Shown here: in pieces, positions 1 through 9,152 of the stretch
Position numbering within the stretch: the stretch's first letter is position 1
Layout: the number at the start of each line of letters is the position of its first letter
Assembly (NCBI RefSeq): GCF_000690055.1
Contig: NZ_JJNZ01000008.1
Span: 62,001 to 126,000, forward strand
Reading direction: 5' to 3'
Origin: Pseudoalteromonas fuliginea
GTDB taxonomy: Bacteria; Pseudomonadota; Gammaproteobacteria; Enterobacterales; Alteromonadaceae
Length of the DNA stretch: 64,000 nt
Position numbers and translations under genes: made by a program
Notes under the pieces: generated by a model
What the model saw: the letters and a program-made list of their open reading frames with translations, nothing else
What the model was told of the DNA's origin: nothing
Databases searched by the model: none

Positions 1-673
1 TAATTTTTGATTCAAGGTCAAATACGTAAAGGTTTTCATTAGAACTATAAAATATGTCTTTTCGGGTGAAGTTGTTTTTGTCTTGCAGAAATAACCAAAG
101 AACAGTAGCGCCTTGCTCTTTAAAAAATCGGTTTCTTGCAACGATAACATCGAGTGGCACTTGGTCTAACACTAACTCAATAGCTATATCCATGTTATGT
201 GTATTAGAGTAAAAACTTATATCTGGTCTTCGCCATGCTTTAGCTAGCCCCGTTTGAAATTGCTCTCGATAAGTTTGTTCTACTCGAATATTTTCATACT
301 CAACTTCGCTTTTAAGCAAATTTGATATAGTCGTTTTATAGTCTTTATGTTTTTTGCTTTCTTTTACACCATTGTAACTAATAGCATGCAATTCACTATC
401 GGTGAGAGTTGTTGTGCTTTTTACAGGGCAATCTTCTGAACCAATAGGATGTTTGAAATGATGTTTTTGTGATGGAGTTCCAGCAAGTATTAAAGACTGA
501 AAACATGTAGCACATAATATACTACCAAGCCCTTCAGGTTCTCTTAGAAAGCGTCTAAGCTTAAATAGGCCTGCTTCATCTAAAAATAGAATTTCATTAG
601 AGGTATAGCCTTTACCTTCGTCAGGTAAAAATACTTTAGAGACTGTAGACATAAATTTAGCTTTTAATTCCAT
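1..673 (-). CDS. CoiA/DUF6035-like putative nuclease, C-terminus cut by window edge
   Basis: The frame stays open from an ATG at 673 to the window edge (224 codons), so only the N-terminal part is seen. Cys54-x2-Cys57, a His-x2-Lys-His patch at 71-75 and Cys82 resemble a small zinc-binding module. Further on come RRPD (148-151), an IELV stretch (Glu166) and Arg180 followed by an aromatic/basic segment and a hydrophobic strand (VLWLF). This order (Cys pair, RPD, hydrophobic-E, R, strand) resembles CoiA-like/DUF6035 proteins with a PD-(D/E)xK nuclease-like core. The family call is from motif memory; function is unproven. Met8 is an alternative start, and neither start has a clear Shine-Dalgarno. 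The gene lies downstream of ffs on the same strand and reads as accessory DNA. Confidence 0.6.
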   Translation of the reverse strand, partial: MELKAKFMSTVSKVFLPDEGKGYTSNEILFLDEAGLFKLRRFLREPEGLGSILCATCFQSLILAGTPSQKHHFKHPIGSEDCPVKSTTTLTDSELHAISYNGVKESKKHKDYKTTISNLLKSEVEYENIRVEQTYREQFQTGLAKAWRRPDISFYSNTHNMDIAIELVLDQVPLDVIVARNRFFKEQGATVLWLFLQDKNNFTRKDIFYSSNENLYVFDLESKI

Positions 674-793
674 TTAAATGATCATACTTAAGATAGCTAA
701 TTTAAAGATCAGAATATGGATAAGCAAGCTTTAATAACTTTATTTAAAAAATAATATATTTACGAAGAATGTTTGATTAAATTTATCTATAAC

Positions 794-814
794 ACCCAAA
801 TGAGGAATTTGGGT
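794..814 (-). terminator. Terminator hairpin of ffs
   Basis: Perfect 8-bp inverted repeat (ACCCAAAT / ATTTGGGT) with a 5-nt loop, directly after the 3' end of the 4.5S RNA on the minus strand. The following bases are only moderately T-rich, so termination strength is uncertain. Confidence 0.6.
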
Positions 815-924
815 GGCAGTCTTACCAGCCACATCTCGGCACACACGTCACAAACTGTGGCTGCTCCCTTCCGGGCCTGACCAGGTTCGCCTGCTAGTGT
901 TGCGAGAGGACCAATAAGACTACC
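815..924 (-). ncRNA. ffs: 4.5S RNA, signal recognition particle RNA (small bacterial type)
   Basis: The minus strand carries the SRP RNA apical domain almost base for base as in E. coli: ACCAGGTCAGGCCCGGAAGG, then GAGCAGCC and the GTGTGCCG segment. The 5' end (GGTAGTCTTA) pairs with the 3' end (TAAGACTGCC) over 10 bp, closing one long hairpin of about 110 nt. The RNA binds Ffh and targets nascent membrane proteins to FtsY. The mature ends are placed by this terminal pairing. A sigma-70 promoter about 20 nt upstream implies a short 5' leader removed by RNase P, as in E. coli. Confidence 0.93.
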
Positions 925-951
925 ATTGAGGGCCTTGGTTGGCGCGGGGGG

Positions 952-980
952 ATTATCTCTACTTTTGCTCTGTTATTCAA
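952..980 (-). promoter_or_regulatory. ffs promoter (sigma-70, GC-rich discriminator)
   Basis: On the minus strand, -35 TTGAAT (975-980) and -10 GATAAT (952-957) are separated by exactly 17 bp. A run of C and G follows the -10, the discriminator type linked to stringent control of stable RNA genes. The predicted start near 945 leaves a leader of about 20 nt before the mature 4.5S RNA. Confidence 0.75.
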
Positions 981-989
981 GGGGTAATC

Positions 990-1028
990 TAAAAAGAAAG
1001 TGCGATTGCATACTTCATATACAATCGC
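990..1028 (-). terminator. Terminator of the DUF3014-like gene
   Basis: Inverted repeat GCGATTG (1002-1008) / CAATCGC (1022-1028), extendable by inner A-T pairs. On the minus strand it is followed by ACTTTCTTTTT. It lies about 27 bp past the stop codon of the upstream minus-strand gene. Confidence 0.6.
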
Positions 1029-1054
1029 GGTGCATTTAGCTGTTTTAATGCGTA

Positions 1055-1933
1055 TTAATTGCTCTCTAACTGAGTTTTAATATTACGTAATGCTGCTTTT
1101 ACTTTTTTCATGTTCTCAGGGCCCATGCGTAAAAGTTGTTTTTGTGCAGCTGGTAATTGCTCCCACTCTGAAAATGCATATTGATATGTTACTGAATTAC
1201 GAAGTAATGGTAAGTCGCCCTCAGGTTCTGGCGTATCAAGTAACAAATCAATTGCATCGGTTAGGGTTTGATTAAACTCATCATCGCCGTAACCTATTTC
1301 AGTGTATGCACTATTAATAAGCGGTTTATATTCTTCGTACATACGCACTGCTTGAGCGGCACTCATACTGGTGAATACTTTTACATACGGTGTATAACGC
1401 TCATAGCTATTAGGATCAATCGTTAAAATATCTCCTTCTGTTACGCTAAAACTCTCTTCTGGCTTAATAACAGGTGTATGCTTTTTGGCGATTTTGCCTT
1501 GGGCAATGTTATCTATAAATACAACACCACGGCGAATCACATCGTCGGTTACCATTAAGCTCATCACTGAATCACTCAAGTACTCATCCATTTTAGCAAC
1601 AACCACCGTGTCACTTTCGTCAAGCGTCACTAATGGTTCTACTTTTGGGGCCGGCTCAACAGCGCGTTGTGTTGGCACTTCAAGTTCTTTAGGTTCCTCT
1701 GGTTTTACTGCAGAAGGAGTATCAATAATAGGAGCAATTTCTGGTTTAAGCTCCATTATTGGCTGCTCTTTAACTGGCGGCTCTACCTCTGTGCGTGTTA
1801 CTTTTTCATCACTTGGTTTAAGTAATACGAAGGCAGCCGCGCATGCTACGACTATTAAAATAATAACGGCAAAAAGAAGATTGTTATTAGGTGGACGTTT
1901 TTGAACATCTGACACTTCTGGTTTATCTGACAT
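1055..1933 (-). CDS. DUF3014-like membrane-anchored protein
   Basis: A 292-residue protein of unknown function. The start at 1933 (MSDKPEV) is preferred over an ATG 33 bp upstream because GGAG lies 6 bp ahead of it. One transmembrane segment (about residues 18-38) follows a short cytoplasmic N-terminus. Then comes a Pro/Glu/Val-rich spacer to about residue 100, and a C-terminal domain with IRRGVVFIDNIAQGKIAKKH and a YTEIGYGDDEFNQ helix, which resembles DUF3014. The layout is type II: anchor, extended linker, periplasmic domain. It stands alone, convergent with ffs and divergent from the patatin gene. The DUF assignment is from pattern memory. Confidence 0.72.
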   Translation of the reverse strand: MSDKPEVSDVQKRPPNNNLLFAVIILIVVACAAAFVLLKPSDEKVTRTEVEPPVKEQPIMELKPEIAPIIDTPSAVKPEEPKELEVPTQRAVEPAPKVEPLVTLDESDTVVVAKMDEYLSDSVMSLMVTDDVIRRGVVFIDNIAQGKIAKKHTPVIKPEESFSVTEGDILTIDPNSYERYTPYVKVFTSMSAAQAVRMYEEYKPLINSAYTEIGYGDDEFNQTLTDAIDLLLDTPEPEGDLPLLRNSVTYQYAFSEWEQLPAAQKQLLRMGPENMKKVKAALRNIKTQLESN

Positions 1934-2171
1934 ACGAACTCCATAAAAATTAAAATGCGATATCACTTAGAATACGCTAAGTGGATTAAATTCATTCTGA
2001 CACACATACTATGACATTTAATAACACGGCAATAATAGCTCAAAGGTTAAGCGCTAAATTGCAAAGTTAAATAATGTAATGAGTATAAGGGCAGTTATCC
2101 TTTGATTCTTCTAGCTTAAAGACTTACAGTGAATAAATAAAGCAAAGACGTAGAACAGTTTAACCACCAAT

Positions 2172-3317
2172 ATGAAAATCAAGCAAGTTGATCCCAAAAA
2201 ACCTAAAATAGCCTTGTTACTTACAGGTGGTGGCGCACGTGCTGCTTACCAAGTGGGCGTACTAAAAGCACTCGCTCATAGCATGCCGCGTACAGCTCCA
2301 TTACCATTTAGGGTAATAAATGGCACCTCAGCTGGGGCAATTAATTCTGCAGCGTTAGCATGTTACGCCTCGTGTGCACATTTAGCTGTACGAAAGCTCG
2401 AATCTGTTTGGAAAAACTTTTCAACCTCTATGGTGTACAAAAGCGACTTTTTAAGTGTGTTTGGTCATATTGCGCGTAATATTTTAACAAGCTTTCAGTC
2501 AGAGCATATTAATCACCCGCCTGCGAGCTTGCTAAATAATCGCCCTCTTCGTAGTTTATTGAACGAAATTTTAGATTTACACCGCATTGAACGCAATTTA
2601 CATCGTAATTATTTAGATGCGCTGTCTATTACGGCCTCAAGTTATACAACGGGTGACTCGGTTGCATTTTTTCAATCTAATACGCAAACATCTTGGCAAC
2701 GAGCTAAACGCGAGGGTCGTGCTACGCGCATTAATGTTGAGCATTTAATGGCGTCGAGTGCCATTCCGATGGTATTTCCTAGCGTAAATATTTATAACCA
2801 TTACTTTGGTGATGGCTCTATACATCAGCTTTCTCCGCTTAGTCCGTCGATTCATTTAGGCGCTGAAAAAATATTTATTATTGGGGTCGACCAACCCAAA
2901 GAATTACACCCACCGGGTTACTCGCCACATTATCCGGGTCTATCTGCTGTTGCAGGGCATTTACTCGACAGTGTATTTACCGACACTATGCAATCGGATT
3001 TAGAACGTTTGGACCGTATTAACCGAACCCTAGGGCTATTACCTGCACGCGATAAACATCAAGAGCTTAAACAAATTGATACGTTTGTAATTAACCCTTC
3101 GCAAAATTTTAATGCCATTGCAGCGCAGTATTACAACGATATGCCATGGGCTATTAAAGTATTGCTTCGTACCATAGGTGTAAAAAAGCATTCGCAATCG
3201 AGCTTAACCAGTTATCTATTGTTTGAAAAACGCTACACCCAGCATTTAATGCAAATTGGTTATGAAGACGGTATGAAAAAATTACCGGAGATACGCAAGT
3301 TTTTAGAACTAGATTAA
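2172..3317 (+). CDS. Patatin-like phospholipase
   Basis: 381 residues. Three hallmarks of the patatin serine-aspartate dyad hydrolases are visible: the glycine-rich oxyanion loop GGGARAAYQ (19-27), the nucleophile elbow G-T-S-A-G with Ser53, and a D-G-S motif with Asp214. Such enzymes cleave acyl chains from phospholipids or neutral lipids; the substrate cannot be read here. There is no signal peptide or autotransporter domain, so it is probably cytosolic or peripheral on the inner membrane, of the RssA/YchK class. The C-terminal third is unique to its subfamily. It is monocistronic and ends 15 bp before the convergent antiporter gene. No strong Shine-Dalgarno precedes the ATG. Confidence 0.88.
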   Translation: MKIKQVDPKKPKIALLLTGGGARAAYQVGVLKALAHSMPRTAPLPFRVINGTSAGAINSAALACYASCAHLAVRKLESVWKNFSTSMVYKSDFLSVFGHIARNILTSFQSEHINHPPASLLNNRPLRSLLNEILDLHRIERNLHRNYLDALSITASSYTTGDSVAFFQSNTQTSWQRAKREGRATRINVEHLMASSAIPMVFPSVNIYNHYFGDGSIHQLSPLSPSIHLGAEKIFIIGVDQPKELHPPGYSPHYPGLSAVAGHLLDSVFTDTMQSDLERLDRINRTLGLLPARDKHQELKQIDTFVINPSQNFNAIAAQYYNDMPWAIKVLLRTIGVKKHSQSSLTSYLLFEKRYTQHLMQIGYEDGMKKLPEIRKFLELD

Positions 3318-3332
3318 GCCCAAACAGAAACG

Positions 3333-5318
3333 TTATTCTATTCCGTCGAGCAAGTAGTGCTCTACCCGCTCAACGCGCCTTGGTTTTCCTTGCAGTACTA
3401 ATATATCGTTAGCCAGTAATAAGGTTTGATCCGATGGAGCGTCTATTTCGCGATCTTGCCTGCGTAACGCTTTTATAAACACTCTTCGTTTTGTTAAATT
3501 AAGCTCACTAATACTTTTATTTACAGCAAACGCTTTATCGGGCAAAGCTATAACATGCAGGTATTCTAATCTATCGCTATTATTTTCATCGCTATCAATG
3601 TGCTCACCGGAAAAAAAGCTTTGCAAAAATTTATAGCGATTACGGCGCTCTTTACTTACACGCCTAACAATTCGGCTCATGGGTACACCCGACATAGATA
3701 AAACATGCGACACTAACATTAAACTTGCTTCTAAAGTTTCGGGCACAACTTCGGTTACCCCCAATTCTTTTAACTTTTCGAGCTGACTGTCATCTCGCGT
3801 GCGTATAAGTATTTTAACGTCGGGCGCTATTTGCTTTATAGCGTCTATTACTATTTGTGTTTGCTCAAATTCAGTAAAGGTAATAATGACTAAGCGTGCA
3901 CGCTCTACCCCTGCACATTTTAAAATGTCTTTTTGTTTAACGTGTCCAAATATTACGGGTTCTCCAGCGGCTTTACCTTCTTGAACGAGTATTGGGTTAC
4001 TCTCAATAGCGACATATTCTATTGCCTCAGGCTTTAAAAACCGCGCAATGGTTTGCCCAACTCTTGAAAAGCCACAAATAACAACATGATTACTATAAAG
4101 CGCGCTACTTTTAGGTTCATTTTCCCATCCCATACTTGCGCGTTTTAATACGCCTAAACGTTTTAAAATAAGCGGTGTTTTATCAATTAAAAATGGTGTA
4201 AAGGCCATTGAAAGTACACCCAATGCAATTAAAAATGAGGTTTGATCACTCGTTAATAATTGCTGTTGTCCACTTAAGGCAATAAGTACAAAACCAAACT
4301 CTCCCATTTGCCAAAGCATAATTGCACAAGCCAATGCATCTTGTCTTCGCTCACCCATAAGCTGCGCGCTTATTGCAACAACGGTTATTTTTAAAATTAA
4401 TAAGCCAAGTAACGCACCAATTATAAATAAGCCATTACTAAACACATATAATAAATCAAGCTGCATGCCGACAGTTACAAAAAAAAGGCCCATTAAAATA
4501 TCGCGAAAGGGCCTTATATCAGCCTCTAGTTGGTGTCTGTAATGACTCTCGCCCAACATCATACCGGCTAAAAAAGCGCCAAGAGCCATCGATAGACCAA
4601 ACATATATGTTAGCAACGCGGCAAATAACGCAACCAGTAATGTTGTAAGCACAAATAACTCATCAGTGCGTACTAGCGCTATTTCGTTAAATACTTTAGG
4701 CAGTATCCATTTGCCCATAGCCCATAACAATAGGCAAACAAATGCGCCTTTAGTTAATGCAAAAGCAAGCGCCCAACTAATGCTTTGTGAATCGCTAGAT
4801 GCTAATAAAGGAAGGATAATAAGCAAGGGAACAACCGCTATATCTTGAAATAACAATACACCAACGGCTAGTTGTCCACGACGCTGGTTTAGCTCACCGG
4901 TTTCTTTTAATAACTTAACCACCACGGCAGTGGATGAAAGCGCCATAATGATACTAATAGCAAAGCTAGTTAATAAGCTGAAATTTAAGCAATATAAAAC
5001 AACAATAAGTATCAGGCTGGTCACAACGACTTGTAGTGACCCAAGGCCAAACACAATATTGCGCATTGCCATTAAACGTGAAATAGAAAACTCTAACCCT
5101 AAGCTAAATAACAAAAATACAATACCAAGCTCTGCCACAAAGTCGATTTCGTGCGTGTGTGCCATCCAACCAATACCATGGCTGCCAGCTAAAACCCCTG
5201 TTGCTAGATACGCCAAAATAGGCGGCAATCCAATGCGCTTAAAAAACCATACAAAAAGTACTGCAACAACTAATAAGCCAAAAAATTGAACATTAATACT
5301 CTGCAAACTGAACCTCAC
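3333..5318 (-). CDS. CPA2-family cation:proton antiporter with RCK domains (KefB/KefC/YbaL type)
   Basis: 661 residues with a GTG start. The first ~385 residues form about 12 hydrophobic helices of the Na+/H+ exchanger fold; GAFLAGMMLGESHYRHQLE is the conserved region of monovalent cation:proton antiporter-2 proteins. A cytosolic RCK/TrkA-N domain follows (VVICGFSRVGQTIARFL, about 412-428, nucleotide-binding loop). Then comes a TrkA-C-like domain (about 570-655). Such proteins exchange K+ or Na+ for protons under control of bound nucleotide. No partner gene of the KefF/KefG type is adjacent, so I do not assign Kef proper. It is transcribed alone, away from the diguanylate cyclase gene. Confidence 0.88.
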   Translation of the reverse strand: MRFSLQSINVQFFGLLVVAVLFVWFFKRIGLPPILAYLATGVLAGSHGIGWMAHTHEIDFVAELGIVFLLFSLGLEFSISRLMAMRNIVFGLGSLQVVVTSLILIVVLYCLNFSLLTSFAISIIMALSSTAVVVKLLKETGELNQRRGQLAVGVLLFQDIAVVPLLIILPLLASSDSQSISWALAFALTKGAFVCLLLWAMGKWILPKVFNEIALVRTDELFVLTTLLVALFAALLTYMFGLSMALGAFLAGMMLGESHYRHQLEADIRPFRDILMGLFFVTVGMQLDLLYVFSNGLFIIGALLGLLILKITVVAISAQLMGERRQDALACAIMLWQMGEFGFVLIALSGQQQLLTSDQTSFLIALGVLSMAFTPFLIDKTPLILKRLGVLKRASMGWENEPKSSALYSNHVVICGFSRVGQTIARFLKPEAIEYVAIESNPILVQEGKAAGEPVIFGHVKQKDILKCAGVERARLVIITFTEFEQTQIVIDAIKQIAPDVKILIRTRDDSQLEKLKELGVTEVVPETLEASLMLVSHVLSMSGVPMSRIVRRVSKERRNRYKFLQSFFSGEHIDSDENNSDRLEYLHVIALPDKAFAVNKSISELNLTKRRVFIKALRRQDREIDAPSDQTLLLANDILVLQGKPRRVERVEHYLLDGIE

Positions 5319-5439
5319 GCTTAAATTAAACCAAGGGACTTACATTAAATATAGCAACCATCTGTTTTTCGGCCAGTTTTAAAATATGGCATAGAAATAG
5401 CTTAGTAATTGTAAAGCAACACCCTCGGGGGAGAATTTA

Positions 5440-6336
5440 ATGGAAAACGTCCATATTTTGACACAACGTGTATCAGGTCGCGGTGATTTTTTGCCGTTCT
5501 CGGCAGAACACACACGTGTAGATGAACCAACTGAAACACACGAACTTGTTACTGAACTACAAACTAGTTTAGTTATTGAAGATGTTTTAGCTATGTATGC
5601 TAAGTTCGCAAAACAATTGCTAAACTTTTCGGGTATACAGTTTCAATCGACGCTTGGCACAGCGCAAACATCAGATAGTGATACAAACAATACACCCTAT
5701 ATTTTTGACTTAACAATAGCAGCAGAACACTTAGGGCAACTAATTTACTTTAGTAAATATCCTCTTAGTGCTGTAATTGAAAAAAAATTACGCGTTTTAC
5801 ATACCGCATTAATTTACCCACTTCGAAATGCGATGATGTATAGCCGAGTATTAAAACTTGCGACAAAAGATACCTTAACGGGATTAAATAACCGTAGTCA
5901 ATTTAATGATATTTTGTCGCAAAAACTCGAAAATTGTCGCCGCTACCAACGTCCTTTTAGCTTAATGCTGCTCGACTTAGATAACTTTAAACAAGTTAAC
6001 GATAACTTTGGTCATAAAGTGGGCGACGATACATTGAAAGAATTCGCTAAAGTTTTATGTAGCAGTATTCGTGGTACAGACTCAGTATTTAGGTTTGGCG
6101 GCGATGAGTTCTCAATTTTAATCGAAGACCCTGAGTTTACAACTAACAAAGTAGTTGCTGAACGGATCATGCGCCTTGTTAGAGAATCAAGTTTAATGTC
6201 GCAATATGGCGTAACAACCAGCATAGGTTTTACCTTAGCAAGCAGTCAAGATTGTGATAATGAGATATTTTCTCGCGCAGATAAAGGGCTGTATAAAGCA
6301 AAGGCCTCGGGCAGAAACTGTGCTAAAGCATATTAA
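5440..6336 (+). CDS. GGDEF-domain diguanylate cyclase
   Basis: 298 residues. The N-terminal ~140 residues match no sensor fold I recognise and have no transmembrane segment. The C-terminal GGDEF domain starts near TKDTLTGLNNR, has DLDNFKQVNDNFGH (metal and GTP binding) and an intact G-G-D-E-F active site near 220. Five residues before it is an R-x-x-D inhibitory site (RGTD), so product inhibition by cyclic di-GMP is expected. It makes cyclic di-GMP from two GTP. The start is supported by a strong GGGGGAG sequence upstream. It is a single gene closed by a terminator; the controlled process is unknown. Confidence 0.93.
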   Translation: MENVHILTQRVSGRGDFLPFSAEHTRVDEPTETHELVTELQTSLVIEDVLAMYAKFAKQLLNFSGIQFQSTLGTAQTSDSDTNNTPYIFDLTIAAEHLGQLIYFSKYPLSAVIEKKLRVLHTALIYPLRNAMMYSRVLKLATKDTLTGLNNRSQFNDILSQKLENCRRYQRPFSLMLLDLDNFKQVNDNFGHKVGDDTLKEFAKVLCSSIRGTDSVFRFGGDEFSILIEDPEFTTNKVVAERIMRLVRESSLMSQYGVTTSIGFTLASSQDCDNEIFSRADKGLYKAKASGRNCAKAY

Positions 6337-6363
6337 AATTTAAAAATACATTTAAAATAGAAG

Positions 6364-6391
6364 AGTCTAACTTCCCCCGTTAGGCTTTTTT
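6364..6391 (+). terminator. Rho-independent terminator after the diguanylate cyclase gene
   Basis: AGTCTAAC (6364-6371) pairs with GTTAGGCT (6379-6386) around a C-rich 7-nt loop, followed by a T tract. Confidence 0.85.
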
Positions 6392-6445
6392 ATTTTGCTG
6401 TATTGTCCTGTTTAAAACTCAGGACAACACACTAAAAAGCATGAC

Positions 6446-6793
6446 TTAACGCTCTGACTTTATTGGTAAAAATTTATATATAACAAGTACTAAGCAAAAA
6501 CCAAAAAAGAAACCACTCACTAAGTTAAGTAATGCAGCACTCTTTGCAATTGGCGTGAATAAAACTAAAATTAACGGTGTACTCACTCCTAAAACAAAAA
6601 ACAGCCCACCTTTACCTAACCAATAAGCCAGTAATAATGCACCACATAATATTCCACCAGCAATAGCGTGACCCAAAGTAATTAGGTTAAGCGAAAACAA
6701 GGCATTAGCTAATACCGCAACGATAGCTGTAACTAACATCCCCAGTGGTGCTTTGTTTACTAGTGACAAGCCTACATGTGGTTGTTCTGTCAT
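6446..6793 (-). CDS. Small four-helix membrane protein, unknown function
   Basis: 115 residues, very hydrophobic, with four likely transmembrane segments (about 18-37, 40-60, 63-80, 87-108) and a short basic tail. I do not recognise a family. Its ATG overlaps the tilS stop codon by one base (TAATG), so translation is probably coupled to tilS. Coding is supported by the exact overlap and the clean membrane-protein composition. It could be a small integral membrane protein of the AtpI/DUF type, but no motif decides this. Confidence 0.75.
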   Translation of the reverse strand: MTEQPHVGLSLVNKAPLGMLVTAIVAVLANALFSLNLITLGHAIAGGILCGALLLAYWLGKGGLFFVLGVSTPLILVLFTPIAKSAALLNLVSGFFFGFCLVLVIYKFLPIKSER

Positions 6794-8097
6794 TATTTAC
6801 ACTCCCAAAAAATACCTGTTTCGTCAAGATGATTGGCACTCATAAAGTAGCCAACCACTTGAACCAATTCGTCATTATAAAAAATTAATGGCACATTAGC
6901 ACGTAACCAAGGGGCTACTTTTGCATCTTTAAACCAATGTTTTAATGTATTACCACCTGGTTTTTTTTCCGGTTTGATCCGCGCATTGTTACAGTTAAAA
7001 CGCACAGTAACTTGTTCATGCTTAAACGGCGGTCGAATACCCTTGCCATTTTTTTTTATTAGCAAACGGTCATCATTAAATTTAAGCTCATCACTTACAA
7101 GCATTTGATCTTGTAAGATTTGATATGGATTCACAAAATACAAATAGCCTTGATGGCGACGTACTTGCCCACCAGCCAAATCAATAAGCATTTGCGAATC
7201 GCTCTTAGCGCATATAGCTTGATTAATAATTTGCTCAAGTTGTTTTTGCGATGGCATAATTTGTGTAAATAATGCAAGCCACGCACGCACTATATTTGCA
7301 ATGCGCGCAGTGCTGTATTCGCTTATTTTATTAATACACAATGCTTGATGCTGGTTAATACACTTATTTAAATCAAGCTGAGTATATTCATCAAGTAATG
7401 TTTGTTGTTGCTGCAGTAGCTCAATACTTCGCGCTGTACATTGCTCAAACCCATTAAAGCGTTCGGCTAATAATGGAATAACTTTGGAACGTAAAAAGTT
7501 TCGATCAAAGCGCTCATCTGTATTAGAGTCATCAGTGATATGCTTAATATTAAACTGCGCCGCAAAGGCTTCTATATCACTTCGCTTTACATTCAATAAC
7601 GGCCTGAAACACACACGCCCACTTTGTAGAAAACGCGCTTGGTGCATAGCGCCAAGCCCTTTTAAACCTGAACCACGCTTTAAGCGCAGTAAAAACGTTT
7701 CTACTTGGTCATTTAAGTGTTGGCCCAGTAAAATAATGCTGCCTTGTGGGCTTAGTTCATCAAGTGCTTTATAACGGGCGTCGCGCGCTTGGGCTTCAAG
7801 GCTCGTGCGCGACTGCTGCTCAATTACCACTTTCGCAGCTTCAAAAGGCACATTGAGCTCAACACATACGTTTTTGCAAAAGCGTTGCCAGTCATCAGCA
7901 TACTGGCTTAAACCATGGTGAACATAAATAGCCGATACATCAATTACAGGGTTATCTTCTTTTAACGCACGCATTAAATGCAGTAACACCACAGAATCAA
8001 CGCCACCAGATAACGCAACTGTAAAAACAGTCTTGCCTTGCTCAATATAGCTATTTAGTGATTTTTTTAATTGTTGATAAATTGCTGATGTATACAT
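6793..8097 (-). CDS. tilS: tRNA(Ile)-lysidine synthase
   Basis: 434 residues from the ATG at 8097; E. coli TilS has 432. The frame extends upstream to 8151, but that part crosses the accA terminator, so the downstream ATG is chosen. SGGVDS (30-35) is the PP-loop that binds ATP. GQHLNDQVETFLLRLKRGSG and FRPLLNVKR are typical of TilS, followed by the central TilS domain and the C-terminal domain (KHWFKDAKVAPWLR). The enzyme converts C34 of the CAU anticodon of a minor tRNA-Ile to lysidine, switching it to AUA decoding. It is essential in bacteria. It lies downstream of accA behind a terminator and is coupled to the small membrane protein gene. Confidence 0.96.
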   Translation of the reverse strand: MYTSAIYQQLKKSLNSYIEQGKTVFTVALSGGVDSVVLLHLMRALKEDNPVIDVSAIYVHHGLSQYADDWQRFCKNVCVELNVPFEAAKVVIEQQSRTSLEAQARDARYKALDELSPQGSIILLGQHLNDQVETFLLRLKRGSGLKGLGAMHQARFLQSGRVCFRPLLNVKRSDIEAFAAQFNIKHITDDSNTDERFDRNFLRSKVIPLLAERFNGFEQCTARSIELLQQQQTLLDEYTQLDLNKCINQHQALCINKISEYSTARIANIVRAWLALFTQIMPSQKQLEQIINQAICAKSDSQMLIDLAGGQVRRHQGYLYFVNPYQILQDQMLVSDELKFNDDRLLIKKNGKGIRPPFKHEQVTVRFNCNNARIKPEKKPGGNTLKHWFKDAKVAPWLRANVPLIFYNDELVQVVGYFMSANHLDETGIFWECK

Positions 8098-8138
8098 GTG
8101 TCCGCACTTTAATATAAAAACTCTGAGTATTTTAAAGT

Positions 8139-8165
8139 AAAAAAGCCGCATAAGCGGCTTTTTTT
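8139..8165 (-). terminator. Terminator of the lpxB-rnhB-dnaE-accA transcript
   Basis: AAGCCGC (8143-8149) and GCGGCTT (8154-8160) form a 7-bp stem with a 4-nt loop, with A runs and T runs on both sides. It sits 15 bp past the accA stop on the minus strand and separates accA from tilS. Confidence 0.88.
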
Positions 8166-8179
8166 AACATTTAATGTGC

Positions 8180-9136
8180 TTAGCAATAGCCAAACGACAT
8201 TAAACGCTTGTAACGCTGATCAAGCATTTCTTCAAGCGTAAGTGCTTGTAGGTCAGCTAAATCTCGTTTTAGGCGTACTTTTAAGTTACGTGCCATAGCA
8301 TCGTAATTACGGTGCGCACCACCTAGTGGCTCATCAACTAAGTTGCTGATTAAATCTAGTTCTTTAACGCGCTCGGCGGTTACACCCATTGCTTCTGCTG
8401 CAAGGGGTGCTTTGTCGGCGCTTTTCCAAAGAATAGACGCACAACCTTCAGGCGAAATTACAGAATAAGTACTGTACTGCAACATATTAACTCTGTCGCC
8501 AACACCAATCGCTAATGCACCGCCTGAACCACCTTCACCAATAACTGTACATATTGTCGGCACTTTAAGTGTCGCCATTACTTTTAAGTTACGTGCGATT
8601 GCTTCAGATTGGCCACGCTCTTCAGCGCCTACACCTGGGTATGCACCCGGCGTGTCGATAAAGGTCATGATTGGCATTTTAAAACGCTCAGCCATTTCCA
8701 TTAAGCGTAATGCTTTACGGTAACCTTCTGGCTTTGGCATACCAAAGTTGCGTTTAATTTTTTCAGCAGTGTCGCGGCCTTTTTGTTGGCCAATAACCAT
8801 TACTGGTTCGCCATCTAAACGCGCAACGCCTCCTAAAATAGCCGGATCGTTAGCAAAAGTTCGATCGCCAGCAAACTCGTCAAATTCCGTGAAAATACGC
8901 TCGATATAATCTCGAGTATAAGGACGCAACGGGTGACGTGCCAACTGTGATACTTGCCAAGCGCCAAGTTCAGAGAATATCTTCCCTTTTAACTGGTCGC
9001 TTTTCTCTTTTAATTTGCTGACTTCCTCTTCTAATCCAAGGTCTAATTCGCCAGCGCGGCTTACATTTTGTAATTCTTCAATTTTCGCTTCTAATTCTGC
9101 AATCGGAAGCTCAAAATCAAGATAATTGAGGCTCAT
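8180..9136 (-). CDS. accA: Acetyl-CoA carboxylase carboxyltransferase subunit alpha
   Basis: 318 residues, close to the 319 of E. coli. It carries the crotonase-like carboxyltransferase fold with [26 protein letters not shown] sequence, [19 protein letters not shown] and [15 protein letters not shown] (oxyanion glycines). With AccD it transfers carboxyl from biotin on AccB to acetyl-CoA, the first committed step of fatty acid synthesis. It follows dnaE by 16 bp, the conserved gammaproteobacterial order. The short N-terminal helical region ([19 protein letters not shown]) is also typical. Confidence 0.98.
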   Translation of the reverse strand: MSLNYLDFELPIAELEAKIEELQNVSRAGELDLGLEEEVSKLKEKSDQLKGKIFSELGAWQVSQLARHPLRPYTRDYIERIFTEFDEFAGDRTFANDPAILGGVARLDGEPVMVIGQQKGRDTAEKIKRNFGMPKPEGYRKALRLMEMAERFKMPIMTFIDTPGAYPGVGAEERGQSEAIARNLKVMATLKVPTICTVIGEGGSGGALAIGVGDRVNMLQYSTYSVISPEGCASILWKSADKAPLAAEAMGVTAERVKELDLISNLVDEPLGGAHRNYDAMARNLKVRLKRDLADLQALTLEEMLDQRYKRLMSFGYC

Positions 9137-9152
9137 GCTCTAAACTACCTAA

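Noticed and set aside
1090..1904. Plus-strand open frames opposite the DUF3014-like gene
   Set aside because: They lack start signals and protein-like composition and mirror the minus-strand gene. The same reasoning was applied to other antisense frames across the window.
8098..8151. N-terminal extension of tilS
   Set aside because: It would run through the accA terminator hairpin and add 18 residues not typical of TilS.
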